This document shows positions 5,628 to 5,907 of a stretch of 5,907 nucleotides of DNA, piece after piece. How positions within the stretch are numbered: position 1 is the first letter of the stretch; the number at the start of each line of letters is the position of its first letter. The position numbers were made by a program, and so were the translations under genes. Source of the DNA: an uncultured cyanobacterium (GTDB lineage: Bacteria > Cyanobacteriota > Cyanobacteriia > PCC-6307 > Cyanobiaceae); the NCBI GenBank assembly GCA_903831165.1, contig CAIKWV010000333.1:1-5907 (forward strand), in the 5' to 3' direction. The notes beneath the pieces are model-generated. The model saw only the letters and a list, made by a program, of their open reading frames with translations, ran no database searches and was not told the DNA's origin.

Positions 5628-5907
5628 ATGGCAGCAGCGCCTTTGAACACGGACCAGGGGCGCCAGATCAATGGCCTGGAGCTCGTTCCCCAAGTCCTGA
5701 TCCACAAGAGTCCACCCCGGTTCGAAACCCTTGCGGAGGAACGGCGCTATCGGCTCAGCCACCTGGCCGGTGCCCTGCGGGTGTTTGGACGCTCCGGTTT
5801 CGGCGAAGGCGTGGCCGGCCATATCACCGTGCGCGATCCGGAATATTCAGACCTTTTCTGGGTCAATCCTTTTGCCCTGTCGTTCCGGCAGATGCGGGTC
5901 AGCGACC
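5628..5907 (+). CDS. Class II aldolase/adducin family protein, N-terminal part
   Basis: The frame runs off the right edge after 93 residues. From about residue 32 it reads RFETLAEERRYRLSHLAGAL, then a segment containing GFGEGVAGHITVRDP and FWVNPFALSF, and ends in RVSD. The block G-x-x-E-G-x-x-GHITVRDP-x-x-x-x-x-FWVNPF is a hallmark of class II aldolase/adducin proteins (PF00596). Members are usually zinc-dependent and cleave or epimerise sugar phosphates, while several relatives have no assigned reaction. The metal-binding histidines expected further on are outside the window, so activity cannot be judged. ATG 5628 is preceded by GGAG (5614-5617) at ten bases. ATG 5607 is an alternative in the same frame and would add seven residues. 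It has the same orientation as the amine oxidase but lies 328 bases away, so a separate promoter is likely. Confidence 0.78.
   Translation, partial: MAAAPLNTDQGRQINGLELVPQVLIHKSPPRFETLAEERRYRLSHLAGALRVFGRSGFGEGVAGHITVRDPEYSDLFWVNPFALSFRQMRVSD

Noticed and set aside
5715..5735. GGTTCGAAACC resembles the T-arm of a tRNA
   Set aside because: No acceptor, D or anticodon arm can be built around it, and it lies inside the class II aldolase reading frame (PPRFETLAE).
5444..5822. Overlapping minus-strand open frames (87 and 99 residues), one with an Ala/Leu-rich hydrophobic stretch
   Set aside because: They lie opposite the aldolase start and spacer, have no ribosome-binding site or recognisable motif, and the plus-strand aldolase motif is decisive.

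Overview
The window looks like an accessory stretch of a bacterial chromosome, most likely from a unicellular cyanobacterium of the Synechococcus/Cyanobium type. That assignment is an inference. It rests mainly on a short peptide at about 2785-2826 (LLTGAELSAKVKA) that closely resembles the start of picocyanobacterial AbrB-like (cyAbrB) regulators, and on the mix of intact genes with many eroded fragments. No rRNA, tRNA or CRISPR array was seen.

Left part (1-2483): the window opens inside a coding region (1-456) whose product I cannot name with confidence. A 476-base gap follows. It holds a probable decayed gene on the minus strand (470-824) and a strong hairpin plus T-run on the plus strand (878-922). 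Next come a class I SAM-dependent methyltransferase broken by a single-base frameshift near 1173 (933-1704) and, overlapping its stop codon, an intact TauE/SafE-family membrane permease (1701-2483). The methyltransferase and permease form a translationally coupled pair. With the first gene they may once have been a small biosynthesis-and-export cassette, now damaged.

Middle part (2484-3391): about 900 bases with no intact gene. Several unrelated coding scraps lie in it: an IS5-like transposase fragment, the cyAbrB-like scrap, a purine/(AG)7 tract, and the C-terminal piece of an unrecognised protein ending at 3391. I read it as a gene graveyard, probably a hotspot of insertion and deletion.

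Right part (3392-5907): a large intact gene (3449-5299) encodes a flavin-dependent amine oxidase of the polyamine oxidase/LSD1-like superfamily fused to a C-terminal cyclic-nucleotide-binding domain. This is the most interesting intact protein here, because the domain order suggests an oxidase whose activity is gated by a small ligand. A 328-base gap with short inverted repeats follows, and then the start of a class II aldolase/adducin-family gene (from 5628), which runs off the window.
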